The position numbers were made by a program, and so were the translations under genes. From Sulfurovum sp. (GTDB lineage: Bacteria; Campylobacterota; Campylobacteria; Campylobacterales; Sulfurovaceae), in assembly GCA_027081395.1 (NCBI GenBank), contig JALWKQ010000185.1, positions 1 through 36,467 on the forward strand: a stretch of 36,467 nucleotides of DNA, read 5' to 3'. Shown piece after piece: positions 17,316 to 26,946 of this stretch; positions within the stretch are counted from its first letter, which is position 1; each line of letters begins with the position of its first letter. Below the pieces are notes generated by a model. That model was not told the origin of the DNA, searched no databases, and saw nothing but the letters and a program-made list of their open reading frames with translations.

Positions 17316-18644
17316 ATGATCCTGCGCTACCTGCCCGCCAAGCATCAGAAGATCCTGCGTCTCTCTATCCCCGCGGTGATCAACTCACTGCTTGATATGC
17401 TGCAGGTGATCACCGATCTGATCATGGTGGGGCGTATCAGCGCTTTTGCGGTGGCTGCCGTGGGGCTTGGGCTGCAGTCGCTGATGTTTATGTTTGCGAT
17501 ACTGACACTCTTTCATGTCGGCACCTCGGCACTGCTCTCACGCTTCGCAGGGGCGGAGCGTTGGCAGCGTGCGAGTATAGGGCTCTCTACGCTGCTTCGT
17601 TTTGCACTGCTTGTGAGCCTGCCTGCCGCGGTGGGATGGTACTTCTTCTCTTCACATATTTATGACTGGTTCGGTACAGCGCCTGAGGTAGCTGCATTGG
17701 GACGCGCCTATGTGGAGGTGCTGACACTGATGGTGCCTTTCGTCTTCGTGAAGCTGGTCTTTGTCTCGGCACTCAACGCAGCAGGTGACACCAAAACACC
17801 CATGAAGATCAAGATCGTCTCGATCATCCTCAATGTCATTTTCAACTATCTTCTGATCTTTGGAAAGTTCGGATTTCCGCAGCTTGGCGTGACGGGTGCG
17901 GCAGTGGGAACGGTACTGGTCAATATCCTCGAGACGCTTGTGTATGCGCTGCTTTATATCCGCCACATGACCCCTTATGAACCGATGAGGGCATATTCCA
18001 AAAGGCTGCTTCAAAGGGCACTCAAGGTGGGCATCCCCGCATCGATCGAGCGTACACTTACCTTTGGAAGTTTCATGCTCTTTACCGCGATCATCGCCCA
18101 CTACGGTACGGCAGTGCTGGCGGGCTATCAGATCGGTCTGCGGGTAGAGGGACTTGCCTTTATGCCCGGTATCGGCTTTACGATCGCGGCGATGGCACTG
18201 ATGGGTCAGGGACTGGGTGCCAAAAGACCCGAACAGTCCAGAGAAGATGTGATCCTGGTGCTCAAGTACGCTTCAGGCTTGATGTTTTTTCTCTCATTTT
18301 TCATGATATTTGTCCCCGAAAAGATCGTCTGGCTCTTTACCGATGATGCACAAACCATCAAAGAGGCAAGCCTCTATCTGCGAATCGTCGGTGTCTCACA
18401 GATCCCACTGGCATTCAACTTTGTCCTCTCTGGAGCGCTCAGGGGTGCCGGCGATACCAAACGCACCCTCAAGATCAATCTCATCTCATTGTGGTTTGTA
18501 CGTATCCTGCCGGCATTTCTGCTCTCATGGTACTTTCACAATATCCTACTGGTCTATCTGGCGATGATCTCCGATACCTTCGTCAAAGCCTTCTGGCTTT
18601 GGAGAACCTTCCAGAAGGGGGAGTGGGAGAAGATTAAGGTGTAG
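17316..18644 (+). CDS. MATE family efflux transporter
   Basis: Twelve-TM pattern; IPAVINSLLDMLQVITDLIMVGRIS; SALNAAGDTKTPM; GALRGAGDTK. Confidence 0.92.
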   Translation: MILRYLPAKHQKILRLSIPAVINSLLDMLQVITDLIMVGRISAFAVAAVGLGLQSLMFMFAILTLFHVGTSALLSRFAGAERWQRASIGLSTLLRFALLVSLPAAVGWYFFSSHIYDWFGTAPEVAALGRAYVEVLTLMVPFVFVKLVFVSALNAAGDTKTPMKIKIVSIILNVIFNYLLIFGKFGFPQLGVTGAAVGTVLVNILETLVYALLYIRHMTPYEPMRAYSKRLLQRALKVGIPASIERTLTFGSFMLFTAIIAHYGTAVLAGYQIGLRVEGLAFMPGIGFTIAAMALMGQGLGAKRPEQSREDVILVLKYASGLMFFLSFFMIFVPEKIVWLFTDDAQTIKEASLYLRIVGVSQIPLAFNFVLSGALRGAGDTKRTLKINLISLWFVRILPAFLLSWYFHNILLVYLAMISDTFVKAFWLWRTFQKGEWEKIKV

Positions 18645-18767
18645 TGGGTTATTGCTATCCCCTGCTAAAATAACTGTGCTTACTTTTATGTTTTATGTGG
18701 GAACGTATACGTTGTGTTTTCGGTATAATACCTGATTAGAATATGTCAAATACAAGAAAGGAAATGA

Positions 18768-19154
18768 ATGTCAAAATTAATTTATGGTTTATTAGTATTG
18801 CTTGTGTTTTCTCTAACAATTAACGTACTGCAATATGTCAAATATAATACTGATATGACGTTAAATATGGCTTTATGTAATTATAAAGCCTCACCGTATC
18901 TTTTCTCAATACAAACAAATAAATCTAAAATCTTGGATAAAATGTTGAAATATGATCTTGTACAATTAGTGCATGATTATAATGATGAAATATTCCAAAA
19001 AAACAAAGTTCTGTCAAACATCTGTAAAGACTGGAAGAAACTTATACGAAAACCAATCAAAGAATATTTAGAGAAAAGCAAAAGCAAAAATATCGAGTAT
19101 TTCAACCAAGTAAGCAATCATTTTGATTTTTTAGAAACAAAATGTCGAGATTAG
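18768..19154 (+). CDS. hypothetical protein with N-terminal membrane anchor
   Basis: ORF of 128 aa with LLVLLVFSLTINVLQYV segment; no homology recognised. Confidence 0.5.
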   Translation: MSKLIYGLLVLLVFSLTINVLQYVKYNTDMTLNMALCNYKASPYLFSIQTNKSKILDKMLKYDLVQLVHDYNDEIFQKNKVLSNICKDWKKLIRKPIKEYLEKSKSKNIEYFNQVSNHFDFLETKCRD

Positions 19155-19286
19155 AGTAGCAACTTCTCAATCTTTTAGGGCATAGGGGGCTGGCGACAAT
19201 GACAACTCTTCTTTTACTCCTACAATATAAAACGAAAGTATTTTCTTCCCTCGTTTGTATGCCAAACGCGAAGAACAAGGATAATA

Positions 19287-19778
19287 CTAAAAACTCTTTC
19301 TTACGCTATCGACTGTGATAAAGAGCCTATGCTTTGCATCAAAAAAAGGCACAAAGCCAAACTTTTTGTAAAAATCTGCTGCCCCATCCTTGGCGTCTAC
19401 GACAATAAGAGGAAAAGCCACACTCTCACTGGCATGCAGTAGCTTTTTCAACGCATCCACAAGCAGCCACTCTCCAAACCCTTTCCCTTTGTATCTCTTA
19501 TCTACCCCCAAACGTGCTATAAGACCTGCTGAATGAACATTGTGGTGCTTTTTTTGTAGGTTTGCGGGGAGTGCTGTTAAGTCTATGCTTATCATGGTCA
19601 GCGTATAGTAGCCTATGATCACACTCGGGTTGTCGTCATCTTCCAAAACAAATGTACGGGTATTGTCCCTGCTTGCGTGTTGACTTGCCATCATTTGCAA
19701 GTAGTTGTTAAGTGCCTTCACCCCGCAATCAAAAGATTTTCTGTCATGCTTCTTTCTGTCGAGGGCGACACTTCTCAT
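19287..19778 (-). CDS. GNAT acetyltransferase, TacT-like toxin
   Basis: FDCGVKALNNYLQMMASQHASRDNTRTFVLED; RLGVDKRYKGKGFGEWLL acetyl-CoA motif; FYKKFGFVPF; directly downstream of a DUF1778 gene. Confidence 0.88.
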   Translation of the reverse strand: MRSVALDRKKHDRKSFDCGVKALNNYLQMMASQHASRDNTRTFVLEDDDNPSVIIGYYTLTMISIDLTALPANLQKKHHNVHSAGLIARLGVDKRYKGKGFGEWLLVDALKKLLHASESVAFPLIVVDAKDGAADFYKKFGFVPFFDAKHRLFITVDSVRKSF

Positions 19779-20044
19779 TGTGTTTTGGTCTCATAGTTTT
19801 TGACAGCTTGTTTTAATCTTGGATTGGCCTGTGGTGCATCCAGTGCATCTACAAAAAGCATGGCATCTCTGGCACTGAGCTTCAGTGTGTGCTCTTTTTG
19901 CATAATTTTTTTCGCTTTTTCTATCGCAGCATTCAATACAAATGCGTTGATGCTCGATATGCCTGAAACAGCAGCTGCTTTTGACAGAAGTTCCTGGGTA
20001 TCTACATCCACACGAGCCGTAATGCGAGGAGTCTTTGTGCTCAT
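19775..20044 (-). CDS. DUF1778/TacA-like antitoxin
   Basis: MSTKTPRITARVDVDTQELLSKAAAVSGISSINAFVLNAAIEKAKKI; 4-nt overlap with toxin gene. Confidence 0.85.
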   Translation of the reverse strand: MSTKTPRITARVDVDTQELLSKAAAVSGISSINAFVLNAAIEKAKKIMQKEHTLKLSARDAMLFVDALDAPQANPRLKQAVKNYETKTQ

Positions 20045-20061
20045 CAAAAATCCTTTTGTAT

Positions 20062-20076
20062 GTGCCATTTTGGCAC
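20062..20076. promoter_or_regulatory. inverted repeat GTGCCA-TTT-TGGCAC upstream of the TA operon, candidate autoregulatory operator
   Basis: Perfect 6-bp arms, 17 nt upstream of the antitoxin start at 20044. Confidence 0.45.
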
Positions 20077-20175
20077 TTTTTTGCATTATAGCAGAGAGTA
20101 GTCCGAAATGTCAATATGATAAAAAAAATCTTTTTTACACGTTCCGTATCGGAGATAAATGGGGAGAGAGGATAC

Positions 20176-20877
20176 TCAACGATCCATCGTTCTGACATCG
20201 AGAAAACTGCCGCTTTCATAGTCAAGCAGTTTTGGGAAGGTCTCTATGAGTAGTTTGGCTGCCTGCTGCGGGGTCTGGATGGGGCCGTTTTTGAGGCGGG
20301 CGGCGGAGGGAAAGGTCTTGGGATCGACAGTGTTGAGGATCTTTTCGACCATCGGTGTGCGTATCACTCCGGGTGCGAGTGCGGTGAAGTGGATGGATTC
20401 GAGCTCTTTGGCGTAGACATTGATCAGCATATTGAGTGAGGCTTTGGAGAGGGAGTAGGCGCCCCAGCCTTTCGAGCCGTTGACCGCCGCACCTGAGCTG
20501 ATCGCGACGATCTGTTTGACATTACTGTATCTGCTGAGCACATCGATGAGCTCTTTGTTTGCCCAGACATTGATCTCCATTACCTTTTTGATCTCTTCAA
20601 GATCGGTTTTACTTAGGGGTTTGATCTCGCCGAGTACCCCTGCGTTGAGGATCACCAGGTCGAAGCGGTGATGCTCTATGAAGGGCTTGACAGCAGCCTG
20701 AAGGGTAAAGGTCTCGCCAAGGTCATAAGGCAGGAAAAAGAAGTGAGGATCGTGGTCAAATATCTTGGGGTACTCGCGTCCTATCGCATAGACCTGGTCG
20801 CCGCGCTTGAGATACGCTTCTGCCAATGCTTTGCCAAGTCCTGAGCCTACACCGGTGATCAATATCTTTTGCATCAT
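20176..20877 (-). CDS. short-chain dehydrogenase/reductase
   Basis: KILITGVGSGLGKALAEAYLKRGDQV; LNAGVLG; YSLSKASLNMLI. Confidence 0.92.
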   Translation of the reverse strand: MMQKILITGVGSGLGKALAEAYLKRGDQVYAIGREYPKIFDHDPHFFFLPYDLGETFTLQAAVKPFIEHHRFDLVILNAGVLGEIKPLSKTDLEEIKKVMEINVWANKELIDVLSRYSNVKQIVAISSGAAVNGSKGWGAYSLSKASLNMLINVYAKELESIHFTALAPGVIRTPMVEKILNTVDPKTFPSAARLKNGPIQTPQQAAKLLIETFPKLLDYESGSFLDVRTMDR

Positions 20878-20934
20878 GTAATCCTTTTGTAATACCCTAT
20901 GGTATAATTATGCCAAAATGATAGAAGGATATCA

Positions 20935-21174
20935 ATGAGTAAAGAGGCAAAGACACTTGAAGAGCGCATCGAGCGTATCTACAGAATGGCAAAGGGGCAT
21001 TTCGGTGAAGTGCGTTTCGTAGGGATCAAGAAACATACCAAGATCGGCTGGGTAGCCAAGATACAGTTCGATGAGTTTGAATCGCTTGTCGCAGAGGGTG
21101 AGGATGCGACAGATGCACTCAAAAAACTGCGTAAGCGTCTCAAGAAGATCATCGACCGTTACAATATGGTGTGA
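20935..21174 (+). CDS. conserved hypothetical protein (79 aa)
   Basis: ORF directly upstream of aroK; AAGGATATC before ATG. Confidence 0.7.
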   Translation: MSKEAKTLEERIERIYRMAKGHFGEVRFVGIKKHTKIGWVAKIQFDEFESLVAEGEDATDALKKLRKRLKKIIDRYNMV

Positions 21175-21176
21175 TA

Positions 21177-21218
21177 AAATTAGAAATTAGAAATTAGAAA
21201 TTAGAAATTAGAAATTAG
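21177..21218 (+). repeat. perfect tandem heptamer array (AAATTAG)x6
   Basis: Six identical 7-nt units read directly. Confidence 0.95.
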
Positions 21219-21231
21219 AAAGTATCGTATT

Positions 21232-21741
21232 GTGAAAAAAAATATCATTCTGATCGGATTTATGGGTGTAGGCAAGGGTACGACGGCGCGTGCTTTTGCC
21301 AAAAAGTATGGGGTTTACAACATCGATACGGACGATCTCATTGAGTCCAAAGAGAACAAAGAGGTCAAGAAGATTTTCGAGAAGAAGGGTGAAGCCTACT
21401 TCAGGCAGTGTGAGCAGGAGACGGCTGACTGGATAGAGAAGTGTGTTAAGGGTACGCTTATTTCCTGCGGCGGCGGTTTTTATAAAGTCAACAACCTCAA
21501 AAAGCTCGGTACGGTAGTGCTGCTTGATGCTTCCTTCGAGTGGATCCACAATCGTCTCAAGACGGCTAAAAACAGCAAACAGAAGCTTGCCAAGCGTCCG
21601 CTTTTTCAAGATCCGAAAAAGGCAAAAAAACTCTATGAAGAGCGTGAAAAAGCCTACAATAAAGTAGCAGATGTGGTCGTCAATGTAGAGAACAAGAGTC
21701 TTGATGAGATCATCAAAGAGATTGCTAAAAAGAGTAAATGA
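21232..21741 (+). CDS. aroK: shikimate kinase
   Basis: NIILIGFMGVGKGTTARAFAKKYGVYNIDTDDLIE Walker A; ISCGGGFYK. Confidence 0.93.
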   Translation: MKKNIILIGFMGVGKGTTARAFAKKYGVYNIDTDDLIESKENKEVKKIFEKKGEAYFRQCEQETADWIEKCVKGTLISCGGGFYKVNNLKKLGTVVLLDASFEWIHNRLKTAKNSKQKLAKRPLFQDPKKAKKLYEEREKAYNKVADVVVNVENKSLDEIIKEIAKKSK

Positions 21742-21771
21742 TCAGTTTCACTCAATTGCAAACAATACTTA

Positions 21772-21987
21772 TTATGTACGCCTCTCCCACGCCTCAATTC
21801 CCTTGTAAACACCCGTGGCGATCCCGAAGATCAGCATCGTTCCTGCGATACAGTAGGGTGCCTGTGCACCAAAGCCTCCGGGAAACTGCAAGACCTCGTA
21901 GAGCATCTTCAACCATGCGATGATGGCGACAGCAAAAGTCACTATTTTGAGCAGTTTGATAATCTGTTTTGTTTTCTCGTTTGTCAT
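21772..21987 (-). CDS. small two-TM membrane protein
   Basis: 71-aa ORF with two hydrophobic segments. Confidence 0.6.
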   Translation of the reverse strand: MTNEKTKQIIKLLKIVTFAVAIIAWLKMLYEVLQFPGGFGAQAPYCIAGTMLIFGIATGVYKGIEAWERRT

Positions 21988-22043
21988 AGCGTTATTTTAT
22001 CCAAATTCGCTATAATTGCGATAATTTCACCACGGGACAAACC

Positions 22044-22901
22044 ATGCAGAGGTTCGAGCAGTATCTTAGCGCCAATCTTCCAAATGTGCCAAGTTTTCAC
22101 CCTCTCTACGAAGAGGCGCTGGGGGCGATGCTGCTTGCAGGCGGCAAGCGTTTTCGTCCGCAGCTTCTTCTGCGGATCGTCGAGGCGTATGAACCGATGC
22201 TGTTTGATTCGGCGCTCCCTGTGGCACTGGCACTGGAGATGTTCCACACCTACTCACTGATCCATGATGATCTGCCTGCGATGGATGATGCCGATCTTCG
22301 CCGCGGACATACTACACTGCACAAGCGTTTCGATGAGGTCACGGCGATCCTGGCGGGCGATGCGCTCAATACCGATGCCTTTTATCTCATCGCTACTGCA
22401 CCGCTGCGGGAAGATATACGGATCAAACTGGTCGAGATACTCGCAAAAAACGGCGGTGGTTCGGGGATGGTACTTGGGCAGGCGATCGATTGTCACTTTG
22501 AGAACAAGCCGCTGACACTTGAGCAGATCAAGATGCTTCATACCAACAAAACTGCCAAGCTCATCGCAGCAAGTTTGATGATGGGAGCGGTGATTGCAGC
22601 ACTTCCCAGAGAGAGCCAACAGGCACTCTATGACTTTGGGCTTGACCTAGGGCTGCTTTTTCAGATACAAGATGATATCATAGATGAGACCCAGAGCGAG
22701 GAAGAGGCGGGCAAGACCACAGGCAATGACGGTGAGAAGAATAGCTTTGTGACACTTCTGGGGCTGGAGGGCAGCATGGAGGAGGCGGAGAGCCTCGCTG
22801 CCGCTCTGGAGGCACGTTTCGCTACGTTTGAGCCGAAGCTTCAGGAGGCACTGGAACCGCTGATTGGCACCTATCTCTACAGACACAGAGAGGGTGCATA
22901 G
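22044..22901 (+). CDS. ispA: polyprenyl (farnesyl/geranylgeranyl) diphosphate synthase
   Basis: GGKRFRPQLLL; YSLIHDDLPAMDDADLRRGHTTLH (first Asp-rich motif); LLFQIQDDIIDE (second Asp-rich motif). Confidence 0.94.
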   Translation: MQRFEQYLSANLPNVPSFHPLYEEALGAMLLAGGKRFRPQLLLRIVEAYEPMLFDSALPVALALEMFHTYSLIHDDLPAMDDADLRRGHTTLHKRFDEVTAILAGDALNTDAFYLIATAPLREDIRIKLVEILAKNGGGSGMVLGQAIDCHFENKPLTLEQIKMLHTNKTAKLIAASLMMGAVIAALPRESQQALYDFGLDLGLLFQIQDDIIDETQSEEEAGKTTGNDGEKNSFVTLLGLEGSMEEAESLAAALEARFATFEPKLQEALEPLIGTYLYRHREGA

Positions 22902-22996
22902 GCAATGGTTCGCTAAAATCGAGTCTGCATTGTGGCAGATTGGCTTTTATCGAACAGATAGATCGAAAAATCAGATTGAACTTTCAAGGAAAAAAG

Positions 22997-24988
22997 ATGG
23001 CAGAAATGACCGAGCAGAATGCAATGCGTAAAAAGATGGCAAATACGATCCGTTTTCTTGCGGCGGATATGGTTCAACGTGCGAACTCCGGACACCCGGG
23101 TGCACCGATGGGGCTAGCAGATATCGCAGTGGTACTCTCCGAAAAGCTCAAACACAACCCCAAAAACCCCAAATGGCTCAACCGTGACCGTCTGGTATTC
23201 TCCGGAGGGCACGGCTCGGCACTGATCTACTCACTACTGCATCTTTGGGGCTATGATGTGAGTCTGGAAGATCTCAAGCAGTTCAGACAGCTTGACTCCA
23301 AGACACCCGGTCACCCGGAGTATGGACATACTGAAGGGGTAGAGATCACCACGGGACCGCTCGGTCAGGGGATCGCCAATGCGGTAGGGTTTGCCATGGC
23401 GGAGGCCTTTACCAAGGAGCAGGTCAACTCGGAAACCTGTGAGCTGATCGACCACAAGGTCTACTGTCTCTGCGGTGACGGTGACCTCCAGGAGGGTATC
23501 AGTTATGAGGCGTGTGCGCTTGCAGGGCACCTTGGGCTCAAAGATCTCATACTCATCTACGACTCCAATGCCATTACGATCGAGGGGGATACCTCTATCG
23601 CATGGAGTGAAGATGTTGCCAAACGTTTCGAAGCGCAGAACTGGAATGTCATGAAGATCAACGGTCACTGCTACGACGATATCGAAAAAGCACTTGACGA
23701 AGCACAGCATGCAACCAAGCCTACGATCATCATCGCCAACACCATCATAGGCAAGGGTGCCGGAGAGCTGGAGGGGACCCACCACACACACGGGGCACCG
23801 CTTGGTGAGGAGATCATCAAAGCCTCCAAAGCCAAAGAGGGCTTCGATCCCGAAGTGACCTTCCAGATCCCTGAGGATGTGCTTTTGCGTTTCCGCTGTG
23901 CTGTAGAGCAGGGTGAACTCTATGAGAAAGAGTGGATACACAGACAAAAAGAGGCGCCGCTGGTCGAACAGAATGTTGCACTGGAAAAACTGCTCAGTCC
24001 CGATTTCTCTGCGATCGAGTGGCCGGATTTTGGCGACATAGATCAGATGGCGACCAGAGACAGTAACGGCAAGATACTCAATGCCATTGCCAAAGCAGTT
24101 CCAGGCTTCGTAGGCGGTTCGGCTGATCTTGCACCGAGTAACAAAACAGAGCTCAAAGAGATGGGAGATTTCCCCAAAGGGCGCAACATCCATTTCGGTA
24201 TCCGTGAGCATGCGATGGCGGCGATCACCAACGCGATGGCACTCTATGGTACAACGATCCCGTTCAATGCGACCTTCTTTGTCTTCTCTGACTATCTCAA
24301 GCCTGCTGCGCGTATCGCCGCGCTTACAAGCATCAAAAACTACTTTGTCTGGACGCATGACAGTATCGGTGTAGGTGAAGATGGACCGACACATGAGCCT
24401 ATCGAGCAGCTTAGCCAGTTTAGGGCTTTGCCCAACTTCTATGTATGGAGACCGGCAGATGCGACTGAGAATGTCGAAGCATGGAAAACAGCGATCGAGA
24501 TGAACAAGCCCAACGCCTTTGTCCTCTCACGCCAGAAGCTAAAGACCCTCAAGCCCAAACGTGATTTCGGTGAGCCAAGCCGCGGTGCCTATATCGTCAA
24601 GAAACGTGAAGGTGCGACCATGACACTGATGGTAAGCGGAAGCGAACTGATGCCGTGTCTGCAGGCGGCATGCCACCTCGAAGTGCTTGGGGTAATGGCA
24701 AATGTCGTCTCTGTACCCTGTTTTGATCTCTTCAATGAGCAAGATGATGCCTACAAACGTGCAGTGGTTGATCCCAATACTAAAGTAATGGCGGTCGAAG
24801 CAGCCACTGCGACCGAGTACTACCGCTACGCCGACAAAGTACTGGGTATGGAGGGCTTCGGTGCCTCCGCCCCTGCCGATCAGCTCTTCGAGAAGTTCGG
24901 CTTTACGGTACAGAACATCACCAAAGAGGCATGCGAACTGGTCAATGCGGAGTATAGAGTCGTAGAGATCAAGAAGTGTGATGTTTGA
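22997..24988 (+). CDS. tkt: transketolase
   Basis: ANSGHPGAPMGLADI; GPLGQGIANAVGFAMAE; CGDGDLQEGISYEA; GVGEDGPTHEPIEQL. Confidence 0.96.
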   Translation: MAEMTEQNAMRKKMANTIRFLAADMVQRANSGHPGAPMGLADIAVVLSEKLKHNPKNPKWLNRDRLVFSGGHGSALIYSLLHLWGYDVSLEDLKQFRQLDSKTPGHPEYGHTEGVEITTGPLGQGIANAVGFAMAEAFTKEQVNSETCELIDHKVYCLCGDGDLQEGISYEACALAGHLGLKDLILIYDSNAITIEGDTSIAWSEDVAKRFEAQNWNVMKINGHCYDDIEKALDEAQHATKPTIIIANTIIGKGAGELEGTHHTHGAPLGEEIIKASKAKEGFDPEVTFQIPEDVLLRFRCAVEQGELYEKEWIHRQKEAPLVEQNVALEKLLSPDFSAIEWPDFGDIDQMATRDSNGKILNAIAKAVPGFVGGSADLAPSNKTELKEMGDFPKGRNIHFGIREHAMAAITNAMALYGTTIPFNATFFVFSDYLKPAARIAALTSIKNYFVWTHDSIGVGEDGPTHEPIEQLSQFRALPNFYVWRPADATENVEAWKTAIEMNKPNAFVLSRQKLKTLKPKRDFGEPSRGAYIVKKREGATMTLMVSGSELMPCLQAACHLEVLGVMANVVSVPCFDLFNEQDDAYKRAVVDPNTKVMAVEAATATEYYRYADKVLGMEGFGASAPADQLFEKFGFTVQNITKEACELVNAEYRVVEIKKCDV

Positions 24989-25217
24989 TGCTATAGGTGA
25001 TTTGCCTACAATAATTACTATTATAACGATATTATTTGCAATGGGCGTTGTTGTGTATATACTTAACATGGTTATGCCCTCAAATAAATCAAAAACTTGG
25101 ATTTGTCCAAACTGCAAAATTGAGTTGGTTCGTGCTCAAATCAAGTTTGGACGGTGTCCACAATGCGGCAAAAAAATTCCAAATTTTAGAGGGCTTACAT
25201 ATAGGCAAAATCTTTAA
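24981..25217 (+). CDS. small membrane-anchored zinc-ribbon protein
   Basis: N-terminal TM then CPNCKIELVRAQIKFGRCPQCGKKIP. Confidence 0.65.
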   Translation: MFDAIGDLPTIITIITILFAMGVVVYILNMVMPSNKSKTWICPNCKIELVRAQIKFGRCPQCGKKIPNFRGLTYRQNL

Positions 25218-25321
25218 AGGTAAAAGCTGTAATCTCTCTGATATAGATATATTAAGATACAAGCGGCATAATTTAGCTTGATTATAAGAGAAATATTTTA
25301 TAATCACACTCTCCAAAATGT

Positions 25322-25399
25322 CGGGGTGTGGCGCAGTCTGGCTAGCGCGCTACCTTGGGGTGGTAGAGGTCGCAGGTTCAAGTCCTGTCACTCCGACCA
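25322..25399 (+). tRNA. tRNA-Pro (anticodon GGG), CCA encoded
   Basis: Full cloverleaf: CGGGGTG/CACTCCG acceptor, GCGC/GCGC D-stem, CTACC-TTGGGGT-GGTAG anticodon arm, GCAGG-TTCAAGT-CCTGT T-arm, ACCA end. Confidence 0.95.
25372..25397 (+). repeat. attL core (within tRNA-Pro 3' end)
   Basis: gcaggttcaagtcctgtcactccgac; 25/26 identical to 36442-36467. Confidence 0.9.
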
Positions 25400-25422
25400 T
25401 TGAAAGCCCGTGTACGCGGGGT

Positions 25423-26493
25423 TCACGCTGAACTGTCAGCGGATTTGTCAGTAAAAATCTTCAAACTTCTATCAATTTTGAGATGTTCACCTTTGATAAA
25501 TCTTCCGTAATTTTGTATAATCATTTGCACCGAGCTGTGACCTGCAAGCTGTGCAATCTCCAAGATACTTAGATCACTGTACTTGAGCATCGATACAATG
25601 AATGTATGACGCGTAGCATAAATCTTCCTGTAAGAGATACCACACTCATTTAGAAGAGATCGCCACTGGTTACGCCGATTACCCGGAAAATCTGAAAAGG
25701 GTTTACCGTCCTCTTTAGGAAACAACCATAAAGATTTGGGAAACTTTTTCAAATATGGTCTAAGATCATCCATGATAGGTACAGTCCTAATACTTTTTTC
25801 AGTTTTTGGATCTGTAATCTCACCTTTAGTAATATTACGGCGAACATGAATCAAACCATTTTTAAGATCAATATCTGAACGCATTAAACCAAGCAGTTCA
25901 CCTGTACGCAGTCCGGTATAAAAACCGATAGCAAGATAAAGCTTTAGCCAGTCGTTTGCTTTGGATAAAATGAGAGTGACCTCATTTGGATCAAACGGTT
26001 CGATCTCCTCTTTTTTGTGCGTAGGAAGATCAATAGCTTTAGCTATGTTATCTTTGATATGGTCATGATCGATAGCAATGTTAATGATCCCGCGAATATC
26101 GGTTAGATACTCTTTGACTGTTTTTGGAGAATTGACCTCCAGCCGCGTGCTGATCCAATCTTTTATATCAGATCGCTTGATCTGTGTTATAAGCATCGAT
26201 CCAAATGTAATATTGATCAATGCAACTCTATTGATAATTTGAGGATAGGACTTCAAGTGTCTTTTATCTCTCAAATATTGCTGACTGTAGTATTCGAATG
26301 TTTGAGGTCTATCTTTACCGACTTCACCTAAAAGTAGTTTTCGTTGAAGTGCGGGTATTACCTCTTTTTTTACTAATGCTCTATTCTTCGGGGTATCAGG
26401 TAGACCAGTACTCTTTTGTACTGTTTTACCATCAAGTTTATACTCAAGATAAAGTCTACCGTTACCACGTTTGAACATTTTGACCATTGTCAT
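25423..26493 (-). CDS. int: phage tyrosine-recombinase integrase
   Basis: TGLRTGELLGLMRSDID (Arg box), YATRHTFIVSMLKYSDLSILEIAQLAGHSSVQMIIQNYGRF (HxxR...H...Y). Confidence 0.95.
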   Translation of the reverse strand: MTMVKMFKRGNGRLYLEYKLDGKTVQKSTGLPDTPKNRALVKKEVIPALQRKLLLGEVGKDRPQTFEYYSQQYLRDKRHLKSYPQIINRVALINITFGSMLITQIKRSDIKDWISTRLEVNSPKTVKEYLTDIRGIINIAIDHDHIKDNIAKAIDLPTHKKEEIEPFDPNEVTLILSKANDWLKLYLAIGFYTGLRTGELLGLMRSDIDLKNGLIHVRRNITKGEITDPKTEKSIRTVPIMDDLRPYLKKFPKSLWLFPKEDGKPFSDFPGNRRNQWRSLLNECGISYRKIYATRHTFIVSMLKYSDLSILEIAQLAGHSSVQMIIQNYGRFIKGEHLKIDRSLKIFTDKSADSSA

Positions 26494-26521
26494 TCCTTTC
26501 AGTCAGCAGACAACGGGCACA

Positions 26522-26740
26522 TTAGGATACCATATCAAGAATTTGTTTGGCTTGATCGGACATTGTTTGATTTTCTACCCATTCGATCATTTTTGAAACT
26601 TTCCAATCTATTCTTTTCTCTTTTGGGAAGTAGTGAATGCCCTCAAAAAAGAGTACATCGCGATTTTTTAGAAGATAATCACCGCTATAGCCTATGAGTT
26701 TAGCCATATCATTAGTTTTTAGGTAGAGTGGATTAGTCAT
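26522..26740 (-). CDS. small helix-turn-helix protein, candidate excisionase (Xis/AlpA-like)
   Basis: MTNPLYLKTNDMAKLIGYSGDYLLKNRDVLFFEGIHYFPKEKRIDWKVSKMIEWVE; start at 26740 overlaps upstream stop (ATGACTAA); adjacent to int. Confidence 0.6.
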   Translation of the reverse strand: MTNPLYLKTNDMAKLIGYSGDYLLKNRDVLFFEGIHYFPKEKRIDWKVSKMIEWVENQTMSDQAKQILDMVS

Positions 26741-26933
26741 TGTCGAGATCCTCAAAATTGAAATAAGTTTGCTTTGGGTGATCCTGTATCGGATCATCAT
26801 CTGTTTTGATATCCTCAATTTGGGAAGTTTTGTTTTGTGCTGCATACTTGCGTTTCAGGCGATTTGCCCACACTTTCCCACCATGAGGACTTTTTAGGAT
26901 AATTTCATCTATGATCTGTTCGGTTGTTTTCAT
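26733..26933 (-). CDS. hypothetical phage protein (66 aa)
   Basis: ORF with AGGA upstream, overlapping the next gene by 8 nt. Confidence 0.55.
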   Translation of the reverse strand: MKTTEQIIDEIILKSPHGGKVWANRLKRKYAAQNKTSQIEDIKTDDDPIQDHPKQTYFNFEDLDND

Positions 26934-26946
26934 GGTTTCCTCCTAA

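Noticed and set aside
21853-21870. GTAGGGTGCCTGTGCACC, possible seventh REP-like copy
   Set aside because: Shorter, within a small membrane-protein CDS, and could be chance; not counted.
23234-24394. 386-aa ORF on the - strand
   Set aside because: Antisense to transketolase; no recognisable domain.
25036-25281. 81-aa + strand ORF
   Set aside because: Overlaps the zinc-ribbon gene in another frame; no supporting motif.
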